A stretch of 64,000 bases of DNA from Sternotherus odoratus (Eukaryota; Chordata; Testudines; Kinosternidae). Below, in pieces: positions 8,486 through 20,400 of this stretch. The notes under the pieces were generated by a model. The model searched no databases. It was not told where the DNA came from and was given only the letters and a program-made list of their open reading frames with translations. How positions within the stretch are numbered: the stretch's first letter is position 1; each line of letters opens with the position of its first letter. A program made the position numbers and the translations under genes. Location of the stretch: assembly GCA_032164245.1 (NCBI GenBank), contig JAVMKO010000005.1:45400193-45464192 (forward strand). The letters are read 5' to 3'.

Positions 8486-11400
8486 GTATGTATAGCAAAC
8501 TCCTCTTATTTGAATAAAAGTTCCTTTGGTAGAGGGCAACAGCTCACAGGTGGGGTGCATACCAGTTTTCCAGTAAAGTTACGGGTTGTGCAGAATGGCC
8601 CTGCAGAATATAAAATGGGAACATTTGATGAACCATAGTACAATGTAAAAATAACAAAGCCAAGGGTGTTACCAGGTCTGAAAAATCTGATTTGTTTCCA
8701 TTCTTCCATCTCTGTATTTATCTTTCTCTGGATTGATGGGAACAAGCCGCAGTGCCATTAGAGGGAAGTAGTAAGCCCTTCCTCTCCACCTAATAAGCCA
8801 ATTCTACCAAAATCAGATTTAAAAAAAAAACCAGCCACCTCTCTACTGAATGGGGGAAGTAGAAGGCAACTTCATTTTCACTCTAGCAAATGTGCAAGGT
8901 GCTCAAATATCCCAGTGATAGCAGAAGAACTGAGACTGAGAGTAAGCTTCTCAGGGCAGGGATGTGCTTCTTGTAGATGCCTGTAAATAAAGGACCTAGC
9001 ATGCTGCTGGTGCTGTACAAATAACTAAGGCATTACATGATTCATAGCTTGTGTCGGCCAAGCTTGTTGCACATCTTAGGGCTCCTTGCTTTCCTCTATT
9101 TTTCCCCATCCCACCCCTGCAAGCTCCCAGTGTGATACTCTTCCATCTCCTTCTATCACACTTGAACTCTCTTCAGCTCCCCTCTATCTCCCTCCTGCTA
9201 GGAGCTCTGTGTGCTGCATGGTTCCCCCTCCTCCCATACCAGAGTTCTCCATTGTCCCTACTTGCCAATGGCTCGATTTCCCCCCCCCCCCCATTTCCAT
9301 TCCCTCCCATGCCTTCTCTTCCCTCCCATTCTAGGGGCTATGTGTGCCTCCTCTTCCCCCATATCAGGTTTCCCCAGTTTTCCTCCCCACCAGGGTTCTC
9401 TGTGCCCTCATTCTTCCCTCCCCCATTCCTGAGTCCCCCATTCTCCCCACCAAGGCAGGAGCTCTGTATGTACTCCTAGTCCTCCTTCCCCCTACAAGGG
9501 TCCCTCCCCAGGAGTTCTGTGTGCCTCGTTCCCCTCACCCAGTTTCCACCTTCCCTCTCATGCCTGTGTGGCCCTCACTTCGACTATTCCAGAGTCTCCC
9601 ATTCTCCCCCCCCATGTCAGAGTCTCTGTGTGCACTCCTATTCCCACCTTCGCCCATGCCTCCCAGTCTGTCTTCTACACCATACCAGGATCCCCCATTC
9701 TCTCTTTCACGAGGTCTTCTGTGTACTCTCCCTTTCCCCTCATTCAAGTGTTGCCCATGTCCATTTTCTCTGTGGCAGGAGTTTTGTGGCCCACTGCATT
9801 CCTCCTTCCCTCTATGGCAGAGTCTCTGGGTGAACCCTTACTACTCACCTTTTCCCACATACTAGGGGTTTTGGGTGTCCCCCTTTTCCCCTCCTTCTCC
9901 CAGCATCCCTCATTCTTCCCCCCCCCCCATGCCAATGGATGTGTTCATGTCCTCCTCCATTCCCCCCCCCCCCCCAATTACTCTTCTTTCTGTCTGGGAG
10001 CCAAGATGTGTGAGGTAATATCTTTTTTTGGATAAACTTCTATAGGTGAGAGGGACAAGTCTGAGGGTGTGTAGGAGGATGACACTAGGGCTCGCCCCCT
10101 AGCAGGGCGGTGGGGCACCACACCGCCTCACTCTTACCTCCTGCCGGGTTGGGGAATACCTAGTGCGTAGTTCGAGGGCTCAGCTTAGGCTGAGCCTGCA
10201 GTTCAAGAGGCCCAGGCCCTGGGCAAGGCGGGCAGCCAACCCACCCAAGAGAGTCTGAGCTCAGGCCCTTAGGCCGGGCTGAGCAACAATAATTCAATAC
10301 GCCCTGGCCCTGAGGCAGGGCCGGGTAGCAACAAATGCAAGGGAGTCAGGGTTCAGGCCCTCAGGCAGGGGCTGAGCAACAATAGTTCAGTAAGCCCTGG
10401 ACCAGGTGTCTGGTAGAGGGGGAGACTGCCACCCACATAGAAGGGTGGCAGGGGGGACGCAGGCCCACCGACTCCACTGCGCCCCAGCCTGGGGCCCTAG
10501 CAGCAGAAAAGGACCCGCTGCAGTCAGTGGGGATCCTGACCGCAACACACTGACATGGGTTCTGAGTCTCCCCCCGGGCTGCTTCCAGACTCCCCCTCAA
10601 GTGGTACCTGGGTTAGCCCCGGATCCTTTGGGGTGCTCTAGGGTCATGGGCTCCTCGGAGTCGCTATCGGGGGGCAGGTCCGGCAATTCCTCTGAGTTCC
10701 CGGCAGGCAGTAAGTACGGCTCGGCCTCCGGGTAGATGGCTTGGGGTAGGCTGGGCGGCCGCTCAGCAGGCTCGGCCAGCCCTCCTCTGGGTAGACGGCT
10801 TGTGGTAGGCTGGGCAGCTTCTCAGGGTAGCGGCCGCTTGGCAAGCTCAGCCAGTCCTCCTCTGGGTAGCGGCCGCAGGGTAGGCTCGGCCAGACTGCAG
10901 GCTCCGGCTGACTTGCGGTGGTTTCCCGGGCAGGAGCTCCACCGGGAGCGTCTGACTCCTCCGGTGTCTGCCTTTCCAGTGAGCTCTGGCTCCGGGCTTT
11001 TATACTTTCGGGTCGACGCTGTGACCTCTGGGGGGTGGGCACAAGTTTCTCTAGCTCCGCCCGCTTTGGTGTCTGGGGAGGCTTGTTCCTTAGTGGGGCG
11101 GTGGGGCACCACACTGCCTCGTTACAGGGCCACATCAGGGTTCCAGAACTGTATGGAAGGCCAGGTAGGGAAGGCTGTGCCTCTCCAAACAGCCTGGCCC
11201 TTGCCCCTTATCTGCCGCTCCCAGACTGCCCCCTTAGAACTCCTGCTTCTGGTCCCCTGACTGCCCCTTTTCTGGGACACCCCCCCCCCCCCCCAACTGC
11301 CCCCCGGGATCCCATCCCCTATCCAATCTTCCCGCTCCCTGTCCCCTAACTGCCCTGAACCCTATCCACAACCCTGCCTTTTGACAGGCCACCCGGGATT

Positions 11401-14400
11401 GCCACCCCAGTTGAAATTCTCCCTTTGTCCCCTGACTGCCCCCACACCTAACCTGTGTCCTATCCATCCTGCTCCCTGTCCCCTGACTCCCCATTGGGAC
11501 CTCCTGCCTCTTATCCAACCCCCCTGCTCCCTGCCCCCTTACCATGCCGTTCAGAGCAGCAGCACTGGCAGCCGTGTCACCCGGGTGGAGCCAGCCATGC
11601 CGCCATGCTGCCTGGCAGGAGCTCACAGCCCGACCGCCCAGAGTGCTGACGGCACAGCGAGCTGAGGCTGCGGGGGAGGGACTGGGGACTAGTCTCTCCA
11701 GCTAGGACCTCAAGGGCCTGGCAGGACGGTTCTGCGGCCGGATATGGCCCGGGGGCTGTAGTTTGCCCACCTCTGCTCTATTGGGAGTATGGGCAGAGCT
11801 GAGATGGGATATTATTTTGATGGAAGGCATTAATGAGTACCATCAGCTTGTTTCATAAACAATTGCAGAGGTGCTTGAGGCTATGTCTGTGCTAAAGAGC
11901 TAGAAGGGGCTTCATGTCCATCCCTCTCCCACCCCATTCCTCCCAAATTAATAAGTGTTGCTGAGTTGGAATTGATTGGATGTGTATTCAAAAGGGATTG
12001 CCTCATAAACAGGTTTCAGAGGGGTCATAGAGAGCCTCTTGGGAATATCACCTGAAGTGTGAAACCACCTTTGAGCCCATCTTCCCTGCCAGCTGAGCCC
12101 ATCTTCCCTGCCAGCTTGGGACTTTCAGAACCTGTTTTGGTGAGCCAGACACACAAGCCTGCTGCAACACAGACCCAGAGTCTGAACCATGCCCCCAAAG
12201 CTGCAGACTTAACTGAAAACAACTTAACAGGTCACTTCTCTCTAGCACTTAGACACCAATCTGCCAATGGGATTTAAACCCCAAATACATCAGTTTTACT
12301 CTGTATAAAGCTGTTAGTCTTTAAGGTACCACAGGACTCTTTGTCACTACTGATATAGAGATATATACAGCTGCTTGCCCCTCAGAGAGACAGAAATGCT
12401 TTCAAGTTGAGTGCAAGGCCTTCCAAGCTCAGCCAATAATTTATTAATGGTGACAGTGGTGTTAAAGAGAATCTTGGTATAAACCAAATGCTTTAGGTCA
12501 TAAACAGGCCACCAGCTGGGACTAGTAAGAAGTTTCCCCTTATGCTATGATAATGCACACCTTGGTGTTTTATATCTTTCTTCTAAATGTCTGCTATTGA
12601 CCACTGTCAGAGACAGCCGCAGACTGGATAGACCACTCTTACCTCAAAGGTACTGCCTCTCTTCACAGAATATCTTGAGGTTTGGCTAATTTTGAGTTAG
12701 TGAATTATGTTAAGGAACCCCACTCCTTATTGCATCTGTTTATTCTACAATAATAAACCTTGCTTTCTCAGAAACAAAGAAGTCTCGGATCTCTTGCAAG
12801 GAGAAGACCTCTGCTGAAGATGGAATTGTGGAGAATGACAATGTCTTTGTACGGCTCATCAAAACAGCAGGAATTACTCTGAATGCTGGGGAGAGACAGA
12901 ATGACATAGGTATGGATTTAGCACTCTGCTATGTTTGTGGCTGTGGATGTATATATCTATCCATAAAGCAATACTAAAAGAAGTTTAGGGTGGCAGAATA
13001 AAGCACTCAACTCAGGAAGCGCCAATGTTCAAGTCAACCTCATGCACTGTTGAATTACATGATTCCTGCCTTATTCAATATGTGAGGTGGACAATGTGCA
13101 GTGAATGAGGCAGTTGATGAACCTTTATTTTTATTTCTATTGTTCAGTGAGTAAATCCTTACTTGCCTTACTTCGCTGCACACTGATCAATACATTACAC
13201 ACATGCTTCCACTCTTCTGAGATATACATGCATGTGCCGTGCTGGGAGAATGCTGGAAAATTGTAAGTGTGCAGATGGGGATGGAATGAGATATAAGGCT
13301 CTGGAAGTTGCTCTAATGTTTTCTCCTATTTCCTTATTAACCCATTACAGAAGATGTAGGGATCTTATTTTTAAAGATTACAGGGTTTAGCTGCAAAAGC
13401 AGGAGCACTAGAGTGAGAGAGCTTCAAATGGAAACCATCATTCCCCTTCCTTTCCCGGCTCAAGCACAGCTGTCAGCAGTTCTGAGGAAGTGGTTGCATT
13501 ATTTTGAATCAGCCATTTTTCTGTTTTTTGAACTTAGCAGTACCAAGTTTCATTGCCACATGGGGATCCCAAGTAAAGTTTCTCATTCATACTTTGTGTC
13601 TGGAGCATTGCAGGTTTAATATCCTCATGATGCATGTTTTAATATTCCCACAGTGGCCTTCCTTTTACTGGCTATTGGACGAACTAAAGTGGTTCTGGCA
13701 GAGACTTGCTGCTTCTCTTTAGAGTGGCTGGAACGCTAGAAATGCAGGGTGTGCTTGTGGGGGAAGAGCAGTCTGATATTACCGGAGGGCTGCTGTCATA
13801 CCTTGTAAGGCTAAATGGTCTTTCTTAGTAGTATAGGAGCTAGGGATTTGAATACTGTATACAGATGTGGTCTCGTATGAAAAAAGATATACCAGCATTA
13901 GAAAAGGTTCTGAGAAGGACAACACAAACGATTAGGGGTTTGGAACAGGTCCCATATGCAGAGAGATTAAAGATGCTGTCCTCTGGGTTTCTGTTCCTTG
14001 GGGAGAGCCAACACCTGCAGGGGGCACCTACAGTGAACACTGTCCCAGCATTTTCCACAGGAGTTCGTCCTGGAAGATATCTCCCTGCTGAGGGTGACAG
14101 GGGAAGCAAGGGAGGGTCTTCTACAAGGATGCGGCTTCCGCCCTGGCCCATATACAGCTTGCCTGCATACAGCAATGGTCCCTCCGCCCCTTGTGGCAGA
14201 GTGGCGCGGACACATTAGCCTGACTGGGACAAGGACCACAGTGGCTCTTCCAGTAAACCTGTGCAGGCGCATTGCTCCTGTTCTGGATAAGACTTTTGAA
14301 GATATCACCAAGGCCGATTACCGGGATGTGATAGAACACATCAATGCCCTATTCTACATCTAAGCATGCATGCAGTCCAAACCCTTCTTGCCCCAGAACC

Positions 14401-17400
14401 CTCACTGAAAAACTTCCTTGCTTCCTGAACAAAAGCCACTTACTGGGAACCTCCTCTAGTGTTTGTCCTTCCCCAAGCACTGACCGCTGCGACTGGCTGC
14501 CTTCCTCCTAGCTCGAGAAGAGCTCCTGACTGCATGCCTCGAGGGATTCTGGGGTGTCTCCCCGAACCTCAGCAACTTCGCTCCCGCTTTCCTCCTCCTC
14601 CTCCTCCCTTGTTGTGCTGGGCTTGGAAGTGTCCATGGTGGTTGTTGGAGTGGAAGTGGGGTCGCCCCCAGAATCGTGTCCAGTTCTTTGTAGAATTTGC
14701 AGGTTGCTGGGGTGGGCAGCACCAGAGCGGCTGTTTGCCTCACATGCTTTGCGGTAGGCATTCTGCAGCTCCTTCACTTTAACCCTGCACTGCACTGAGT
14801 CCTGGCTATGACCTCTTTCCATCATGGCTCTTGATATAGGTATTGTAATTCCTACGGCTGAAGCGCAGCTGGGACTGCACAGCTTCCTCCCCCCAAACAC
14901 TGATGAGGTCCAGCACCTCGCCATTGCCCCATACTGGGGATTGCCTGGTGTATTGAGGCATGGTCACCTGGAAAGACGTGCTGAGAGCACTCCACACCTG
15001 CTTGAGCAAACAGGAATGGGATTTTTAAAATTCCTTGGAAATTTAAAGGGTGAGTCTGATGGTTGGTCTCCTGAGGCCAGGGCAGTGGAGTTTGAGCTGA
15101 TGACCAGAGTGACTAGAACAGGCATTGTAGGATACTTCTGGAGGCTGATCAGAGCGCATTTAGGCATCCACACTGGTGCTGCAGTGTTATTCCTCTTGTG
15201 GAGATGGAGTACCTTTAGCGCTCCAGCCGCAGAGTCAGAGCGCTCTACGTGCCTTGTCAGTGTGGACGGATAGCGAGGAAGAGTGCTCTGGGTGGCTTTA
15301 TTGCACTATAACTCGCAAGTGTGGCCAATGTCCGAGGTGGGGATATGATAGAGATATATAAAATCATGAGTGGCATGGAGAAAGTGAATAAGGTAAAGTT
15401 ATTTACTTGTTCCCATAATACAGGAGCTTTGGGTCACCAAATGAAATTAATGGACAACAGGTTTAAAACAAATAAAAGGAAGTTCTTCACACAACACACA
15501 GTCAATCTGTGGAACTCTTTGCCTGAGGAGGTTGTGAAGGCTAGGAATATAACAGACTTTAAAAGAGAACTGGATACATTCATGGAAGTTAAGTCCATTA
15601 ATGGCTATTAGCCAGGATGTGTAAGGAATGGTGTCCCGAACCTCTGTTTGTCAGATGGTGGAGATGGATGGCAGGAGAGAGATCACTTTATCATTACCTG
15701 TTAGGTTCACTCCCTCTGAGGCACCTGGCATTGGCCACTGTCGGTAGACAGGATACTGGGCCTGATGGACCTTTGGTCTGACCCAGTATGGCCTTTTTTA
15801 TGTTCTTTTGAACTGGAGGGAAAAGAGCTTTAATCATGCTGTATTCATTAGGGCACAAAGAAAACCATATGATCCCTTCCCTGTTGCTTGGTTCCCCAGT
15901 ATGTGTTCTTCAATGGTCTGGCAGGGTCTCCATACCAGGAGTGAGCTATACAGCTGACTGTTGCAAGATTGTGGAGGCTGCACATAGGTTATTCTTTACA
16001 TTTCATCAGATCTGCTTCAATTTTGCCATGATGGAGGGAATGTGAGTATTTAGTATCTGTCAGGCTTTTGTTATGTGGGCACTCTAGATAAAGTGAACTT
16101 GTAAACTCTAGTGGATAGCTTCTTGTAATCTGCAAAGCAACTTGTATTGGTTGCTGAACTACTGTGAAATTTGCATGACTGAAATGTATGACTAACATAT
16201 ATGTTGCATGACTAAAATGATTTACTCCTGACTTTCTCCTTAGCCGTGGATCAAGCAACCTTCCAGAAGAAACTCTGCCAGATCTTGAGGAAGCATCCTT
16301 TCTACCCACATGTATGTAGCGGACACCACAAATTTCAGGAGAAGCCAGTGTTTAAAATCTGTGTGCTACTTGGCTGTGTGGTCATTCCCTATGCTAACAG
16401 ACTATTAACATAGGTTAATTGCTAGGTTAATTGCTGTTGCACACCCAAAATTGGCAGTGCGGAATATGTCTGGTAAAAGACGTATGCAAATGTAGCCAGT
16501 TCCAGTAGTGTTCCAGTGGCCCCAACCTCTTCTGCCACCTTCCTGAGAACAAATAGGTACAATATGCTGCTTGTTCTTGGGCCCATTCTTTCCAGATGCC
16601 TGTCTGTTCCCCTCTCACCAATCCCCTGAACTGTGCTCAACACTGTCCCCCCTCTCCTGCTCTGGCTCTGCCTTTTTTGAGCAATCATGTCTCATTTGAC
16701 AGCCACTAATAGGCTGATGGGAGGTAATCTGCACTTGCACCTGTCAAACCTCATCCGGTTTATATGCTGCTAAAGTGGCCTTGTGCAATTCTGGGACAAA
16801 GTATTGCACGTCTGTCTCCATGGCCGTGACCCCTATTCTGTCCATCTTGGCCCCCTCCTCAGCCATGCACTGCCAGAAAATGTGACTTGGGAGAGAACTG
16901 AAATCCAAAGGATGCAAGAGATAAAGACACACAAAGGGGAGGAGGGAAGCTAAACTTCTGAATGGAAAATTGTCAGTTCATAGAATCATAGAATATCAGG
17001 GTTGGAAGGGACCTCTGGAGGTCATCCAGTCCAACCCCCTGCTCAAAGCAGGACCAATCCCCAAGTAAATCATCCCAGCCAGGGCTTTGTCAAGCCTGAC
17101 CGTAAAAACCTCTAAGGAAGGTGATTCTACCACCTCCCTAAGTAACCCATTCCAATGCTTGACCACCCTCCTAGTGAACACGTTTTTCCTAATATCCAAC
17201 CTAAACCTTCCCAACTGCAACTTGAGACCATTACTCCTTGTTCGGTCATCTGCTACCACTGAGAACAGTCTAGATCCATCCTCTTTAGAACCCCCTTTCA
17301 GGTAGTTGAAAGCAGCTATCAAATCTCCCCTCAGTCTTCTTTTTTGTAGACTAAACAATCCCAGTTCTCTCAGCCTCTCCTCATAAGTCATGCGCTCCAG

Positions 17401-20400
17401 GCCCCTAATCATTTTTGTTGCCCTTCTCTGGGCTCTTTCCAATTTTTCCACATCCTTCTTGTACTGTGGGCCCCAAAACTGGACACAGTACTTCAGATGA
17501 GGCCTCACCAATCTCGAATAGAGGGGAACAACCACGTCCCTCGATCTGCTGGCAATACCCCTACTTATACAGCCCAAAATGCCATTAACCTTCTTGGCAA
17601 CAAGGGCACACTGTTGACTCATATCCAGCTTCTCATCCACTGTAAACCCTAGGTCCTTTTCTGCAGAACTGTTGCCTATCCATTCGGTCCCTAGTCTGTA
17701 GCAGTGCATGGGATTCTTCCATCCTAAGTGCAGGACTCTGCACTTGTCCTTGTTGAACCTCATCAAATTTCTTTTGGCCCAGTCCTCTAATTTGTCTAGG
17801 TCCCTCTGTATCCTATCCCTGCCCTCCAGCGTATCTACCACTCCTCCCAGTTTAGTGTCATCTGCAAACTTGCTGAAGGTGCAGTCCACACCATCCTCCA
17901 GATCATTGATAAAGATATTGAATAAAACCGGCCCCAGGACCGACCCTTGGGGCACTCCGCTTGATACCGGCTGCCAACTAGACATGGAGCCATTGATCAC
18001 TACCCGTTGAGCCTGACAATCCAGCCAGTTTTCTATCCACCTTATGGTCCATCCATCCAGCCCATACTTCTTTAACTTGCTGGCCAGAATACTGTGGGAG
18101 ACTGTATCAAAAGCTTTGCTAAAGCCGAGGAATAGCACATCCACTGCTTTCCCCTCATCCACAGAGCCAGTTATCTCATCGTAGAAGGCAATTAGGTTAG
18201 TCAGGCATGACTTGCCCTTGGTGAATCCATGCTGACTGTTCCTGATCACCTTCCTCTCCTCTAAGTGCTTGAGGATTGATTTCTTGAGGACCTGCTCCAT
18301 GATTTTTCCAGGCACGGAGTTGAGGCTGACTGGCCTGTAGTTCCCAGGATCCTCCTTCTTCCCTTTTTTAAAGATGGGCACTACATTAGCCTTTTTCCAG
18401 TCATCCAGGATCTCCCCTGATCGCCATGAGTTTTCAAAGATAATGGCCAATGGCTCTGCAATTACATCCGCCAACTCCTTTAGCACCCTTGGATGCAGCA
18501 CATCCAGCCCCATGGACTTGTGCTCGTCCAGCTTTCCTAAATAGTCCTGAACCACTTTTTTTCCACAAACGGCTGGTCACCTCCTCCCCATGCTGTGCTA
18601 CCCAGTGCAGGAGTCTGGGAGCTGACCTTGTGCGTGAAGACAGAGGCTTGAGTACATTTACTTTTTCCACATCCTCTGTCACTAGATTGCCTCCCTCATT
18701 CAGTAAGGGGCCCACACTTTCCTTGACTTTTTTTCTTGTTGCTAACATACCTAAAGAAACCCTTCTTGTTACCCTTAACATCCTTTGCTACCTGCAACTC
18801 CAAATGTGATTTAGCCTTCCTGATTTCACGCCTGCATGCCTGAGCAATATTTTTATATTCCTCCCTGGTCATTTGCCCAATCTTCCACTTCTTGTAAGCT
18901 TCTTTTTTGCATTTAAGATCAGCAAGGATTTCACTCTTCAACCAAGCTGGTCGCCTGCCATATTTACTATTCTTTCTACACATCGGGATAGTTTGTTCCT
19001 GCAACCTCAATAAGGATTCTTTAAAATACAGCTAGCTCTCCTGGACTCTTTTCCCCTTCATGTTCATCTCCCAGGGGATCCTGCCCATGAGTTCCCTGAG
19101 GGAGTCAAAGCCTGGTTTTCTGAAGTCCAGGGTCCGTATTCTGCTGCTCTCCTTTTTTCCCTGTGTCAGGATCCTGAACTCGACCATCTCATGTTCACTG
19201 TTCTGTAAGTAATTGGCCAGGTAGCTACCAGCAATGGAATGGCCACTCTGTTTAAATGTGTTCATATTGCCAGGGTTTTCCCTTCCCCTCCTCTCTTTCT
19301 TTGTCCCCATCTCAAACAGACAGACCAAATATGAAAAGGCTGAGGCTACTTGTTTCAATATCACAACTATTTTTGGACATTGTTGTTTGCTGTATTGGAC
19401 ACCATGCTCCCAGCTGTGACTCAGCCCTTTGAGTCACAAGGAGATGAGCGGAGTTTGAAGCTGTCACTCTAGAGAAGTAGTTCTCAAACATTTTGTAGTG
19501 GTGACCCCTTTCCCACACCAGGCCTCTAAGTGCGACACCCCCCCCCCCCGGGGCCGGGCTGGGCGGGTATTTCAGCCCCCCGGCTGGGATGGGGGGGATT
19601 TCAGCAGGCCCCCGGGGCCAGAATGGGGGGGCGGGCTTGCGGGGGCACCGTGAGACCGCTGCAGCAGGGGCTGGGCTCGCGGGGGCACTGGGAGACTGCT
19701 GGGGCCTGGCTCACGGGGGTGCCAGCAACCCGCCGGGGCTGGGCTGGTGGGGCGTTGGCAGTCCGCCGCTGTCTTGGGCAGGGGCACTGGTAGCCCACTG
19801 CAGCACAGGCCAGGGCCAGGCTTGCCAGCAGCCCACCGCGGCCGGGGCTTGGCTGGGGGCGCGCCGGCAGTCCTCCGCAGCACAGGCTGGGCTCGCTGGC
19901 AGACTGCTGCGGCAGAGGCCGGGGTGGGTTCACGGGCCGCCGGCAGCTGGGCTGGGCTTGGGGGCAGCCCACTGTGGCCGGGGCCTGGCTTGCCAGCAGC
20001 CTGCCACGGCTGGGCTCGGGCTCGCGGGGACGCCAGTAGCCCACCACAGCAGGGGCCGGGGCTAGGCTTGCGGCAGCAGCCCACCGGGGTCTGGGCTGGG
20101 GGAGGCTCCGGCAGCCTTCTGCTGCAGGGGCCGGGCTCGCTGGCAGCCTGCCGGGGTGGGCTGGGGGCGGCACTGGCAGCCTGCCGCCACAAGGGCCCAG
20201 CGTGGGGGCAGCCCGACGCGGCTGGGCTCAGGCTTGCAGGGGTGCCGGTAGCCCGCTGCAGCAGGGGCTGGGGCTGGGCTTGTGGGGGCGCCGGCAGCCC
20301 GCTAGGGCAGGGGCACAGGCTGCCTGCGGCAGCAGGGACCGGGATCACAGCCGATGCCAGCAGCCCATGGCAGGGGCAGGGGCAGGGGGCAGGGGTCAGG

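Larger units (their letters stand above)
13850..15810 (+). mobile_element. CR1 LINE 3' end split by a 1.35-kb insertion
   Basis: A sense CR1 runs from about 13850 to 13984 (encodes a decayed [17 protein letters not shown] stretch) and resumes at about 15335 with ggatatgatagagatatata. It then gives the reading [19 protein letters not shown] and the 3' UTR ending acctttggtctgacccagta. The two halves are adjacent in an ordinary CR1, so 13985-15334 is a later insertion. Confidence 0.8.

Noticed and set aside
9051..9865. Several overlapping Pro/Ser/Phe-rich frames
   Set aside because: Pyrimidine-rich low-complexity block; no conserved motif.
13865..14218. 117-codon frame crossing 13984
   Set aside because: Runs from CR1 into the inserted element, so it is a chimera of two repeats rather than a gene.
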